Both the position numbers and the translations under genes were made by a program. A DNA stretch of 18,526 nt from an uncultured Clostridium sp. (GTDB taxonomy: Bacteria > Bacillota > Clostridia > Lachnospirales > Lachnospiraceae). The stretch is from contig USJW01000104.1 of assembly GCA_900555045.1 (NCBI GenBank), positions 1 through 18,526 on the forward strand, read 5' to 3'. Position 1 is the first letter of the stretch. The number at the start of each line of letters is the position of its first letter. This document shows positions 1-7,779 of the stretch, piece by piece. The notes under the pieces are model-generated. The model ran no database searches and was not told the origin of the DNA. It worked only from the letters and a program-made list of their open reading frames with translations.

Positions 1-27
1 GCCCTGCGCTTTGACTCTGCGCAGGGC
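1..27. terminator. GC-rich hairpin at the left edge, possible terminator
   Basis: Perfect 9-bp inverted repeat (GCCCTGCGC / GCGCAGGGC) with a 9-nt loop. Read on the minus strand it lies about 90 nt beyond the end of the HAD phosphatase gene, so it could be its terminator. The expected U-tract would fall left of base 1 and cannot be seen. On the plus strand no T-run follows, so it is not a plus-strand terminator. Confidence 0.4.
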
Positions 28-49
28 GGACGCCCCGTCTGTTTCGTGT

Positions 50-77
50 AATTGTAACGTACAATTGTAACGTACAA
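50..77. repeat. Two abutting copies of a 13-bp palindrome (operator-like)
   Basis: The 13-mer TTGTAACGTACAA (half-sites TTGTA and TACAA around a 3-bp centre) occurs at 52-64 and again, identically, at 65-77 with no gap. The exact duplication extends over 50-75. Such short dyads resemble GntR- or TetR-type operators. The gene that would be controlled is probably left of the window, because the HAD gene's 3' end is on the right. A chance or slippage duplication is the alternative. Confidence 0.5.
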
Positions 78-116
78 TGTATCATGGCACAGCCTGCAGG
101 CCGCCCCGCTGCCGCC

Positions 117-935
117 TCACAACCCGAAATACTCCTCCAGAAACGCTGCGGCCCCGTCCTCGTTGTTGGTCCCGGTCACAAAGCCTGCCGCCGCCTTCAC
201 GTCGTCCTCCGCGTTCCCCATGGCGGCGGAGACACCGGCGAAGGAGAGCATCTCCAGGTCATTCTGGTTGTCCCCGATGGCCAGCGTGTGGGACACGGGG
301 ATGTCTAACATGGCGCACAGGGCCTTTAAGGCGTTTCCCTTGGAGGCGAGGGCGGAGTTGAACTCAATATTGCAATCGCCGGTGCGCATGAGCTTCACGG
401 CGGGGGAGGGGCTTCCCTCGGACAACACCGACCGGAAGGTGTCGCCGTCGTAGGCGAAGGCGCCCATTTTTAAGACCGTGGCGTCCGAGGCGCGCAGCCA
501 TGCGGCAAGGTCCGGGACCGTGCGGGTTTCAAAGCGCAGGTGGGGGAAGCGCGCAGCCAGGCCGGTCTCCCGCCAGCCCTCCGGGCGGATGGGGCCGTGG
601 TCCGTGTGCAGGTAGAAGAAGAGGCGGTGCTCCCGGTAGTGCTCCAGGGTCAAAAGGGCCTCCTCCTTTGGGATCGGCTGTGAGTACAGCACCTCCCCGG
701 TGGCCGCGTCCTGTATGGTGGCGCCGTTGGAGCAGATTGCGCGGTGGATGGGTTTCACCTTTAACACCGTGTCCTTTAGGCCGTCCAGTCCACGCCCGGT
801 GGCCGGGACAACGCGGATGCCCATGCCAGCCAGCTTCTCAAGCACCCCGACGGTGCGCGGGGATATGGTTTTGTCGTCGTGCAGCAGGGTTCCGTCCATG
901 TCCAGGGCCACCAGACGAATCTCGTTTTGTTTCAT
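117..935 (-). CDS. Cof-type HAD-IIB family sugar/metabolite phosphatase
   Basis: A 272-residue cytosolic phosphatase of the haloacid dehalogenase superfamily, Cof/YwpJ-like subfamily. These remove phosphate from sugar phosphates and related small metabolites using Mg2+ and an Asp nucleophile. All four motifs are visible: DMDGT with D12 (nucleophile) and D14, ATGR with T46, the SKG lysine K199, and GDNQNDLEML with D222 and D226. The C2-type cap lies between motifs II and III. The start chosen is the ATG at 935, preceded by GAGAAGGAGAACC at a normal distance. A longer in-frame reading to 977 would include this ribosome site, so it is rejected. The gene is alone on the minus strand and divergent from the PTS locus. 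The true substrate cannot be read from the sequence. Confidence 0.9.
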   Translation of the reverse strand: MKQNEIRLVALDMDGTLLHDDKTISPRTVGVLEKLAGMGIRVVPATGRGLDGLKDTVLKVKPIHRAICSNGATIQDAATGEVLYSQPIPKEEALLTLEHYREHRLFFYLHTDHGPIRPEGWRETGLAARFPHLRFETRTVPDLAAWLRASDATVLKMGAFAYDGDTFRSVLSEGSPSPAVKLMRTGDCNIEFNSALASKGNALKALCAMLDIPVSHTLAIGDNQNDLEMLSFAGVSAAMGNAEDDVKAAAGFVTGTNNEDGAAAFLEEYFGL

Positions 936-975
936 AATTGTCGGTTCTCCTTCTCGCGTGTGATTGCATAGGTAC

Positions 976-1008
976 ATTATAGCATGTCCGGGCGCGCAGA
1001 AGTGTCAA
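976..1008 (-). promoter_or_regulatory. Promoter for the HAD phosphatase (extended -10)
   Basis: On the minus strand a perfect TATAAT (976-981) is preceded by TGC, giving an extended -10. A perfect TTGACA lies at 1003-1008, but the 21-bp spacing is too long for ideal use, so the extended -10 is probably the main determinant. It lies about 40 bp upstream of the chosen start. Confidence 0.6.
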
Positions 1009-1097
1009 TTTTAGTGTCGAATTCAAAAGCTTGTCTTAAAAAACGGCGGGAATACTGCTGAAATCCCTGAGGGAGTGGCGAAATGCACAAAAAACCA

Positions 1098-1125
1098 TTC
1101 CCAAAATCAAAATTTTATATATAAT
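1098..1125 (+). promoter_or_regulatory. Sigma-A-type promoter of the LevR/PTS locus
   Basis: TATAAT at 1120-1125 sits in an AT-rich stretch, with a weak TTCCCA -35 at 1098-1103 (16-bp spacer). It precedes the regulator start by about 44 bp. The gaps between all later genes of the locus are short, so this is the only clear promoter seen for the whole regulator-PTS block. No convincing -24/-12 (sigma-54) site was found. Confidence 0.5.
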
Positions 1126-1168
1126 GAATAACGTATCAGGTAAACCCCACAGAACAGGAGAGAGATCT

Positions 1169-1327
1169 ATGCTCAGCACAAAGGAAGAGGTATACGGATA
1201 TCTGGAAAAAATCAGCCGGAATTTCTCGACAAAGGAATTAAAGCAGTTTACGGCCAACGATATCGGCGAGAGCTTAAATATATCCAGAAACCTGGCCAGC
1301 CAGTATCTCAACGAGCTGGTGAAGTAG
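1169..1327 (+). CDS. N-terminal DNA-binding fragment of LevR-like regulator (ends at in-frame TAG)
   Basis: A 52-codon reading frame with a helix-turn-helix typical of the N terminus of LevR/ManR-family PTS regulators (TANDIGESLNISRNLASQYLNEL). The start ATG at 1169 follows AACAGGAG; an upstream ATG at 1124 overlaps the promoter and has no ribosome site. The frame ends at TAG (1325-1327). The same frame then continues at once with KRAIKVNSRPVYFFHK, the wing and linker expected in this family, and joins the AAA+ part without any shift. A single substitution (for example GAG, AAG or CAG to TAG) explains the break. As annotated, this piece could at most yield a free HTH peptide. See the next entry for the rest of the protein. 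Confidence 0.7.
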   Translation: MLSTKEEVYGYLEKISRNFSTKELKQFTANDIGESLNISRNLASQYLNELVK

Positions 1328-1381
1328 AAGCGCGCCATCAAGGTTAATTCCAGGCCGGTTTACTTCTTTCACAAGCGGAAT

Positions 1382-3919
1382 GTGGAGCGCAGCGCGCAGG
1401 TGACCTTTGACACCTGCATCTTCTCCGGTTTGGACGAATTTCTGATCAAGAGCCGGAACGGGGAGTCCAAGCGGGACTTTCAGAAGGCGGTGGGGCATTA
1501 CCTGAGCTTAAGCCCCTGTATCGAGCAGTGCAAAGCGGCGATTCAGTATCCGCCAAACGGCCTTCCCATCCTGCTGTACGGCGCCAACGGCACGGGAAAA
1601 TCCTATCTTTCCAGACTGATGTTTGAGTACGGGAAGAACGAGAGGGTCATTGGAGCGGACTGGCATTACATCGCGGTGGACTGCACGGAGTACGCCCGCA
1701 ACACAGAGAAATTCGCGAAAAATCTGTTGGGCGAGGGGGAACAGGCAGGCTGGCTGTCCAGGGCGGACGGCGGCATGATCTTTTTTGACGAGATCGACCG
1801 CTTGCCTCCTGCGGGTCAGGAGCTGATCTTTTCCTACTTAGTCAGCGGCCAGTACCGGGCCGTGGGCGGCGAGGAGCTCTGCGAGTCGGGGGCGAGGCTG
1901 GTGTTTGCCACCTCAAAGCCGCCGGGGGAGGCCATGTTCAAGGCGTTTGCCAGGCGGATCCCCATCGTGATCCCCGTGCCGTCCCTAAACGAGAGGACCA
2001 TCGACGAGAAGGAGGAGATGCTCGTCACCTTCTTACGGAGGGAGGGGCAGCGCATGGGCGTGGATGTGAGCATCAGCAAGAAGGCCTTCCACTGCATGCT
2101 GGATTACCCCTACGAGAACAACATCGACGAGCTGCTCTCCTGCATCACCAGCTGCTGCGCAGGCGCGTACCTGGAGCGGGACGCTGCCGGGATCGCCATC
2201 CGCACCTACCATCTGCCGGACTACATGCTCTCCAGCCTGCGGTTCGACACGGAGGGGGAGGACGACCGCCTGATTCACATGAACAGCTACAGCAAGGACA
2301 ATTCCTTCGAGCAGGCGATCCAGTATTTTCAGATGATTCTGGACGAATACCAGGATTTCAAGGACGGAAAGCAGGGCTTTGAGTCCATGCTTAACGACTG
2401 CCAGCTGCACTTAAAGGACTACTACGATTTTTTGATTTACGGTCAGAAGCTGGTCAACAACAAGATTGCCAACTACGAGCAGATGATCAACCAGATTTTC
2501 GAGACCGTGGGGGAGACGTACGGCATTAGCCTCTCCAAGAAATACAGCTACCTGCTGGCGCGCTGCCTGTACATCCAGCTGCGGGCGGACCACATCGTTT
2601 CCAAGTGGGTCAGCGTCAACGAGGGCGAGATCGGGGCCTTATCCTTTGCCATGCGGCAGAACCTGCCGAAGGAGGCGGCCATCGCGGCCCAGATCGCAGG
2701 GCTTGTGAAGCAGAACCTGGACGTGGAGGTCAACAGCCTCAATCAGCTGTTTCTACTGTTAAACGTCAAGAGCCAGAACGAGCACATCGCGGTGGCCTCC
2801 ACCGCGGGGATTATCTTAAGCCACGGCTACTCCACGGCCACCAGCATCGCGGACGCGGCCAACCAGATTATCGGGAAGAAGGTCTTCGAGGCCATCGACA
2901 TGCCGTTAGACATCCACAGCCGGGATGTGGCCGGGGTGCTGGAGAAGCACATCGAGCGCTACATCACCTGCCGGGACATCGTGCTGATGGTGGACATGGG
3001 CTCCCTCGAGCAGATCCACCGGGAGATGAAAAATCTGGCCAACGTGAACATCGGAATCATCAACAACATCTCCACCGCCCTGGCCGTGGACATCGGCCTG
3101 GGGATCTGCGGAAACATGGATATGGAGGAGATCTTAAAGCGGGCCAGCGAGAACAATATCTGCACCTACCGGATCATCAACAACGTCCGCAAGGAGGATG
3201 CCATCATCTTCAGCGGCGAGAACGGCATCGGCACGGCGGAGAAGATCAAGGAGCTGATTCTCCAGAGCTCCGACGCGTGCATCCCCGTCCAGTTCATCGC
3301 CTACGACTACTACCGGCTGGTGAAAAATGGAAGCCGGGACGAGATCTTCGCGAAGTACCGGGTGAAATGCATCATCGGGCTGTTTAACCCCGAGATCGAG
3401 GGGATCCCCTTCATCGCGCTGGAGGACATCATCTCCATGAACGCGGCGGAGCAGTTAAAACGAATTTTCTCTGCCTACCTGGACAAGGGCCAGCTGGAGG
3501 TGTTCAGCCAGAACATGCTGAAAAACTTCACGCTCCAGAACGTGGTGGAGTCCATCACCATCTTAAACCCGGCCAAGCTGCTGGACGAGGTGGAGCGCTC
3601 CGTCACGCGCCTTTCCCGGATCACGGGCCAGAAGCTGGAGGGGCGGATCATCATCGGCCTGTACGTCCACCTGTGCTGTCTGGTGGAGCGCCTGGTGACC
3701 AAGACCTCCATCGAGAACTACCAGGACTTAGACGAGTTCCAGCGAAAGCACGGGGACTTTATCGGCTGGGCGAGAGAGTGCTTTCAGGACATCTCCAACC
3801 ACTACAAGGTGGAACTGCCGGTCAGCGAGATCGCCTACATATACGACTACATCCATCTGTACTCAAAAAATAAAATGATCGGTCGGCCGTCCATGGGCGC
3901 GGACCGCGAGGACGAATAA
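1382..3919 (+). CDS. LevR-like PTS regulator, AAA+/EIIA/PRD part (downstream of amber codon)
   Basis: An 845-residue remainder of a LevR/ManR-type transcriptional regulator, in frame with the HTH fragment upstream; together they span 916 codons, near the usual family length. Visible in order: AAA+ ATPase with Walker A GANGTGKS (67-74) and Walker B MIFFDE (about 132-137), an arginine-finger region (FARRIPI), a first PRD-like helical region (about 345-400) whose usual histidine is not evident, a mannose-EIIA-like domain with His481 in SHGYSTATS, and a C-terminal PRD with His763 (YVHL). PTS proteins phosphorylate such histidines to report sugar flux. The GAFTGA loop that contacts sigma-54 is absent: LLGEGEQ runs directly into AGWLSRADGG. 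The GTG at 1382 has no good ribosome site, so separate translation is doubtful. Its 3' end lies 24 bp before EIIB. Confidence 0.85.
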   Translation: MERSAQVTFDTCIFSGLDEFLIKSRNGESKRDFQKAVGHYLSLSPCIEQCKAAIQYPPNGLPILLYGANGTGKSYLSRLMFEYGKNERVIGADWHYIAVDCTEYARNTEKFAKNLLGEGEQAGWLSRADGGMIFFDEIDRLPPAGQELIFSYLVSGQYRAVGGEELCESGARLVFATSKPPGEAMFKAFARRIPIVIPVPSLNERTIDEKEEMLVTFLRREGQRMGVDVSISKKAFHCMLDYPYENNIDELLSCITSCCAGAYLERDAAGIAIRTYHLPDYMLSSLRFDTEGEDDRLIHMNSYSKDNSFEQAIQYFQMILDEYQDFKDGKQGFESMLNDCQLHLKDYYDFLIYGQKLVNNKIANYEQMINQIFETVGETYGISLSKKYSYLLARCLYIQLRADHIVSKWVSVNEGEIGALSFAMRQNLPKEAAIAAQIAGLVKQNLDVEVNSLNQLFLLLNVKSQNEHIAVASTAGIILSHGYSTATSIADAANQIIGKKVFEAIDMPLDIHSRDVAGVLEKHIERYITCRDIVLMVDMGSLEQIHREMKNLANVNIGIINNISTALAVDIGLGICGNMDMEEILKRASENNICTYRIINNVRKEDAIIFSGENGIGTAEKIKELILQSSDACIPVQFIAYDYYRLVKNGSRDEIFAKYRVKCIIGLFNPEIEGIPFIALEDIISMNAAEQLKRIFSAYLDKGQLEVFSQNMLKNFTLQNVVESITILNPAKLLDEVERSVTRLSRITGQKLEGRIIIGLYVHLCCLVERLVTKTSIENYQDLDEFQRKHGDFIGWARECFQDISNHYKVELPVSEIAYIYDYIHLYSKNKMIGRPSMGADREDE

Positions 3920-3943
3920 AACCTGCAAGGAGGAAGAAACACA

Positions 3944-4429
3944 ATGGGAATTACACTGGCAAGAATTGACAACCGGCTGCTGCACGGCATCGTGGCGACC
4001 CAGTGGGCCGGGCGCTCCGGCGCGCAGCGCATCATGATTATCGACGACGGGGTGGCCAACAACGAGCTGACCAAGGCCAGCATGAAATTGGCGCGCCCCA
4101 CGGGCATGGCCATCTCCATCATCACCCTGGAGAAGGCGCTGACCAACTTTAAGGCGGGAAAATACGACGACCACAACGTGTTTGTGATCGTGAAGAGCCC
4201 GGTGACCCTGGAGAGTCTGTCCGAGGCGGGGGTGAAGATACCGGAGCTGGTGGTGGGGGGAACCACCCACCCGGACGAGTCCCAGCACAGCGTCAAGCTG
4301 TACCAGCGGGCTTACGCCACGGACCGGGAGATCGAGGCGTATAAGGTGTTAAAGGGCAACGGGACCAAAATCTACGCCCAGTACGTGCCCGCGGACTCCG
4401 TGGTGAATCTTGACGAGTTTTTACAATAG
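3944..4429 (+). CDS. PTS mannose/fructose/sorbose-family EIIB
   Basis: A 161-residue cytosolic EIIB of the mannose-class phosphotransferase system. It takes phosphate from EIIA on a histidine and passes it to the sugar during transport by EIIC/EIID. The hallmark RIDNRLLHG is present near the N terminus, with His14 as the expected phosphorylation site. The length is normal for a stand-alone EIIB. ATG 3944 follows AAGGAGG at a good distance. It is the first of three closely packed transporter genes and ends 13 bp before EIIC. The family includes mannose, sorbose, fructose and N-acetylgalactosamine transporters; the sequence alone does not settle the substrate. Confidence 0.95.
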   Translation: MGITLARIDNRLLHGIVATQWAGRSGAQRIMIIDDGVANNELTKASMKLARPTGMAISIITLEKALTNFKAGKYDDHNVFVIVKSPVTLESLSEAGVKIPELVVGGTTHPDESQHSVKLYQRAYATDREIEAYKVLKGNGTKIYAQYVPADSVVNLDEFLQ

Positions 4430-4442
4430 GAGGGAATGAGAC

Positions 4443-5213
4443 ATGACATTAGCAGTATGGCAGATAATTGCACTGATACTGGTGGCCGCGGGCATCAACC
4501 TGGACCGCCGCGGACTTTCACTGACCCACGCCAGACCGGCCATCGTCGGACTGATCTGCGGTCTGATCCTGGGGGATGTAAACAGCGGACTTTACATCGG
4601 CGGTACCTTCACCCTGATGTCCCTGGGCGTTGCGGCCATCGGAGGCTCCTCCGTGCCGGACTACGGCGTGGCCACCATCATCGCCTGCGCCTTCGCAAAG
4701 ACCACCGGCCAGGGGCCTGAGGTGGGCCTGACCATCGGCCTTCCCGTGGGCATGCTGGGCGTGCAGATGGACGTGCTGTTTAAGATCTGCAACTCCTTTA
4801 TCGCGCAGAAGGCGCAGCGCTACGCCAACGAGCGGGAGTTTAAGAAAATGTATCGGATCATGCTTCTGTGCCCCGTGATGGTGGCCGTGTTCATGTCCTT
4901 CCCCACCGCGGTGGCTCTGACCGCAGGGGCGCCCCTGGTGCAGGCGATTCTGGACGTGCTGCCCGCGTGGGTGACCGGCGGACTCTCCGTGGCCGGAAAG
5001 CTGCTGCCCGGCCTCGGCATCGCCATGCTGTTACACTACATGCCGGCCAAGAAGTACTTCAACTACATCCTGATCGGATTTGTGGTCAGCGCGTACTTAA
5101 AGGTTCCGGTTTTGGGCGTGGCCCTTCTGGGAACGGCCCTGGCGTACAAGTTCTACACGGACAATGAGCAGAGAGCGACAGTTGGATTTGCGGGAGGATT
5201 GGAAGATGAATAG
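4443..5213 (+). CDS. PTS mannose/sorbose-family EIIC
   Basis: A 256-residue integral membrane subunit that, with EIID, forms the sugar channel of a mannose-class PTS. Several hydrophobic segments are clear (for example around residues 5-20, 30-60, 90-110, 140-175 and 205-235). Glycine-rich stretches such as LICGLILGD and GGTFTLMSLG are typical of the family. The start ATG 4443 follows TAGGAGGG. The last eight bases overlap the start of EIID, which points to translational coupling in the same transcript. The substrate is unknown. Confidence 0.93.
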   Translation: MTLAVWQIIALILVAAGINLDRRGLSLTHARPAIVGLICGLILGDVNSGLYIGGTFTLMSLGVAAIGGSSVPDYGVATIIACAFAKTTGQGPEVGLTIGLPVGMLGVQMDVLFKICNSFIAQKAQRYANEREFKKMYRIMLLCPVMVAVFMSFPTAVALTAGAPLVQAILDVLPAWVTGGLSVAGKLLPGLGIAMLLHYMPAKKYFNYILIGFVVSAYLKVPVLGVALLGTALAYKFYTDNEQRATVGFAGGLEDE

Positions 5214-6006
5214 AGAACCGGTTTTAACAAAGAAGGATTGTGTGAAGGGCGCCTGCAGATGGTCCCTGATGGCTGTTACCACATTTAACTACGACACGCA
5301 GCTGGCTCCGGCCGTGGTGTTCGGCATCGGACCGCTGCTGCGAAAGATTTACCCGGACGACGAGGAGTACGTGGAGGCCTTAAACAACCACTTCCGCTAC
5401 TTCAACACCCACCCCTGGGTGGCCAACCTGGTGCTCGGCGCGACCCTGGCCCTGGAGGACAAGGAGGGAATCTCCGCCGCGGACGCAGTGCAGAACATCA
5501 AGGTCAGCCTGATGGGTCCCCTGGCCGGAATCGGCGACACCTTAATCTGGACGCTGCTCCCCACCATCCTGGGCTCCATCGCCGGGTACATGGCCCTGGA
5601 GGGCAATCCGGTAGGCACCATCCTGTGGCTTTTAACCAACGTGTTCTTCATCGCCGTCCGCACCCAGCTGATGTGGGTGGGCTACCGTGAGGGCACCAAG
5701 TTGATCACCAAGTTCGGCAGCCGGATTGCGCAGATCACCGACGCGGCCTCCGTCCTGGGACTGACCGTTGTGGGCGCCTTGGCGGCCACTGTGGTGACGG
5801 CCAAGACGACGCTCACCTTCCAGATGGGCGAGGTCAACATGGCTCTGGCGGATTTGCTGGACAAGATTCTTCCCTCCATGATCTCCGTGCTGACCGTTTG
5901 GGCGCTCTACAAGCTGATCGGCCGCAAGGGCATGAAGATCACCACCATCATCCTGCTTGTGATCCTGTTCTCCATGGCCTGCTCCGCCTTCGGAATCCTG
6001 GCGTAA
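5206..6006 (+). CDS. PTS mannose/sorbose-family EIID
   Basis: A 266-residue membrane subunit of the mannose-class PTS, partner of EIIC. Family features: an N-terminal LTKKD segment followed by a WSLM/FNYD region, the HPWVANLVLGATLALED block, then GPLAGIGDTLIW, and hydrophobic C-terminal helices. I choose ATG 5206 because GCGGGAGG lies just upstream and the start overlaps the EIIC stop by 8 bp. The in-frame ATG at 5164 would add 14 polar residues inside EIIC and has no ribosome site. The ceramidase-like gene begins 15 bp downstream, so all belong to one transcription unit. Confidence 0.93.
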   Translation: MNREPVLTKKDCVKGACRWSLMAVTTFNYDTQLAPAVVFGIGPLLRKIYPDDEEYVEALNNHFRYFNTHPWVANLVLGATLALEDKEGISAADAVQNIKVSLMGPLAGIGDTLIWTLLPTILGSIAGYMALEGNPVGTILWLLTNVFFIAVRTQLMWVGYREGTKLITKFGSRIAQITDAASVLGLTVVGALAATVVTAKTTLTFQMGEVNMALADLLDKILPSMISVLTVWALYKLIGRKGMKITTIILLVILFSMACSAFGILA

Positions 6007-6021
6007 AGGCGGGTGATTCAG

Positions 6022-7245
6022 ATGGTAGAGGTAAGCGCGGCCAAGTACAATATCACGCCCCGGTTTCCCATGTACATGCGCGGCTACGCCATGCGCACGG
6101 GAAAATCCATCGGCGTGCTGGATGAGCTCTACTGCAGGGCCCTGTGCCTGCGAATCGACGGGGAGACCTTCGTCTGGGTGACGCTTGATTTATGCCGCCT
6201 GGAGGAGGAGATCAGCGGCTACGTACGCAGGGTGATCGGCGCCAAGTACAGTGTTCCTATGGAACATATTATTCTCTCCACCATCCACACCCACTCGGGC
6301 CCGGACGTGAGCTTCGAGGACGAGGGGGAGGACCGGAACCGGCGCAAGGCGGACTACCGGTCCTACATGGTGAGCCAGGTGTTCGCCGCGGTGGACGAGT
6401 GCTTTGAGCGGGGATTTTTGGAGGTGACGCCCTGCATGGTCCGGGGGACCATCGACGGGATGTACGGGAACCGGAACTATAAGGACAAGCCCAGCGACAA
6501 GGACGTGAACCTGATTCTGTTTAGGAACGCAAACCACGTGGTGGCGGGGATTTTCAACATGACCTGCCATCCCACGGTGCTGGGAATCCACAACATGAAG
6601 ATCAGCTCTGATTTATTGGGAAATATTGGTAAACTGCTGGACGAGAAGTACAACACCACCTTTATCACCATGCAGGGGGCCTGCGGCGACATGGGCAACC
6701 GCCAGTACCGCCAGGGCAACGACGAGAGAGAGCTTAAGCGGGTGTGCGCCGGGATCATGGAGCAGATCGATGCCCTCGCGGGGGACGAGCAGGCCATGGA
6801 CTTAAAGCCTGTGGCGGTGAAAACGTCCCAGTACACGGTGCGGCACAGCTACGACACGGAGGCGCTAAAGGCGCAGCTTTTGGAGGACGAGAGAAAGCTC
6901 GCCGCTGCGGTGACGGAGGACGAGAAAAAGCTCCTGTGGTCGGGAATCCGGCACATGAAGCGCAAGCTGGAGAAGGGCGGCGTGGATGTGACCCTGAAGA
7001 CCGTGATCTATCATCTGGGCGATCTGGACGTGGTGACGGTGCCGGGAGAGCTGTTCTCCACCTTTGGGTTACAGATCAAGGCAGCCATGGAGGCGCCCAT
7101 GCGGATCCTGTGGGGCTATGCGAACTACAGCGCAGGCTATATTGTGGAGCGGGACGAGTACGGAAAAGGCTACGAGAGCATGCAGACCCCCTTCCCCCAG
7201 GGCGAGGCGGAGCTGTATGTGAGACAGATAATCGACGATTTGTGA
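6022..7245 (+). CDS. Neutral/alkaline ceramidase-like hydrolase (PF04734-type), cytosolic
   Basis: A 407-residue protein resembling the catalytic domain of neutral/alkaline non-lysosomal ceramidases, zinc amidases that hydrolyse N-acyl bonds. The family's metal-site signatures occur in order: HTHSGP (H89, H91), TCHP (H183), VPGE (E343) and NYSAGYI (Y369, Y373). These correspond to the His, His, Glu and Tyr zinc ligands known for the Pseudomonas enzyme. QGACGDMGN (218-226) matches the conserved central loop. It has no signal peptide and lacks the C-terminal Ig-like domain of true ceramidases, so it should act in the cytoplasm. ATG 6022 has AGGCGG about ten bases upstream; the GTG at 6013 is too close to it. 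Its place between EIID and EIIA suggests it acts on the imported, phosphorylated compound. That role is inference. Confidence 0.85.
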   Translation: MVEVSAAKYNITPRFPMYMRGYAMRTGKSIGVLDELYCRALCLRIDGETFVWVTLDLCRLEEEISGYVRRVIGAKYSVPMEHIILSTIHTHSGPDVSFEDEGEDRNRRKADYRSYMVSQVFAAVDECFERGFLEVTPCMVRGTIDGMYGNRNYKDKPSDKDVNLILFRNANHVVAGIFNMTCHPTVLGIHNMKISSDLLGNIGKLLDEKYNTTFITMQGACGDMGNRQYRQGNDERELKRVCAGIMEQIDALAGDEQAMDLKPVAVKTSQYTVRHSYDTEALKAQLLEDERKLAAAVTEDEKKLLWSGIRHMKRKLEKGGVDVTLKTVIYHLGDLDVVTVPGELFSTFGLQIKAAMEAPMRILWGYANYSAGYIVERDEYGKGYESMQTPFPQGEAELYVRQIIDDL

Positions 7246-7258
7246 GGAGAGAGTGCTT

Positions 7259-7666
7259 ATGAGAAGATTCGTAATCGCATCCCACTCCCGGATGGCCCGG
7301 GGCTTAAAGGATACGCTTCAGTTTCTCACGTCCAGGACGGACCTGATCGACATAAACGCCTACGTGGACGAGAGCGATTTAGAGGAGCAGATCCGCCGGG
7401 TGTTTGACGGGTTTGACCCGGAGGACGAGGTGGTGATCATGACGGACATGCTGGGAGGGAGCGTCAACCAGAAATTCTGCCCCCTCATGGGCGAGCATTG
7501 CCATCTGATCTGCGGGATCAACCTTCCCTGCGCCCTCAGCCTGGTGCTGCAGCCGGAGGACGTCCCCCTTACGGGCGAGGCGATCCGGGCGATTGTGGAG
7601 GAGTCCAGAAGCCACCTGATCTACGTGAACGAGTACGAGACGGGCGAGAACCAGGACGACGAGTGA
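7259..7666 (+). CDS. PTS mannose/fructose-family EIIA
   Basis: A 135-residue cytosolic EIIA of the mannose class. HPr phosphorylates a histidine near the N terminus (His9 in IASHSRMARG), and the phosphate then goes to EIIB. The second signature, TDMLGGSVNQ (about residues 62-71), is a family variant of the usual DLFGGSP-N motif. ATG 7259 follows TGAGGAGA at a normal distance; the in-frame GTG at 7253 is too close to the ribosome site. It starts 13 bp after the ceramidase-like gene and is the last gene before a strong terminator, so it closes the operon. In many mannose-type operons EIIA is next to EIIB; here it is displaced to the end. Confidence 0.92.
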   Translation: MRRFVIASHSRMARGLKDTLQFLTSRTDLIDINAYVDESDLEEQIRRVFDGFDPEDEVVIMTDMLGGSVNQKFCPLMGEHCHLICGINLPCALSLVLQPEDVPLTGEAIRAIVEESRSHLIYVNEYETGENQDDE

Positions 7667-7681
7667 CAAGAACATTGATGT

Positions 7682-7735
7682 AAAAATTGCCCCGGAGGGC
7701 GCAGCTTATTGTGGCTGCGCCCTCCGGGGCTTTTT
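7682..7735. terminator. Strong bidirectional intrinsic terminator
   Basis: A perfect 17-bp stem (7689-7705 with 7714-7730) with an 8-nt loop, followed by TTTTT on the plus strand and preceded by AAAAA (7682-7686), which becomes a U-run on the minus strand. It serves the PTS operon ending at 7666 and the convergent acetyltransferase ending at 7780. Confidence 0.95.
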
Positions 7736-7779
7736 GCGGTTGCGAAAGGCTGCGCTTTCCGGGCAATTTTGCGCACGCC

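Noticed and set aside
1044..1059. Possible -24/-12 sigma-54 promoter (CGGC near 1044 and TGCT near 1056, GG and GC ten bases apart)
   Set aside because: It matches only about 8 of 12 consensus positions, lies about 100 bp from the start codon, and the adjacent regulator lacks the sigma-54 contact loop.
1325..1327. TAG as a recoded pyrrolysine or selenocysteine-like codon
   Set aside because: The position falls in an ordinary charged linker of a transcription factor and TAG is used as a normal stop elsewhere in the window, for example at the ends of the EIIB and LysR genes.
1036..1341. Minus-strand frame of 101 codons opposite the regulator start
   Set aside because: No ribosome site, and the opposite strand has a recognisable HTH, promoter and ribosome site.
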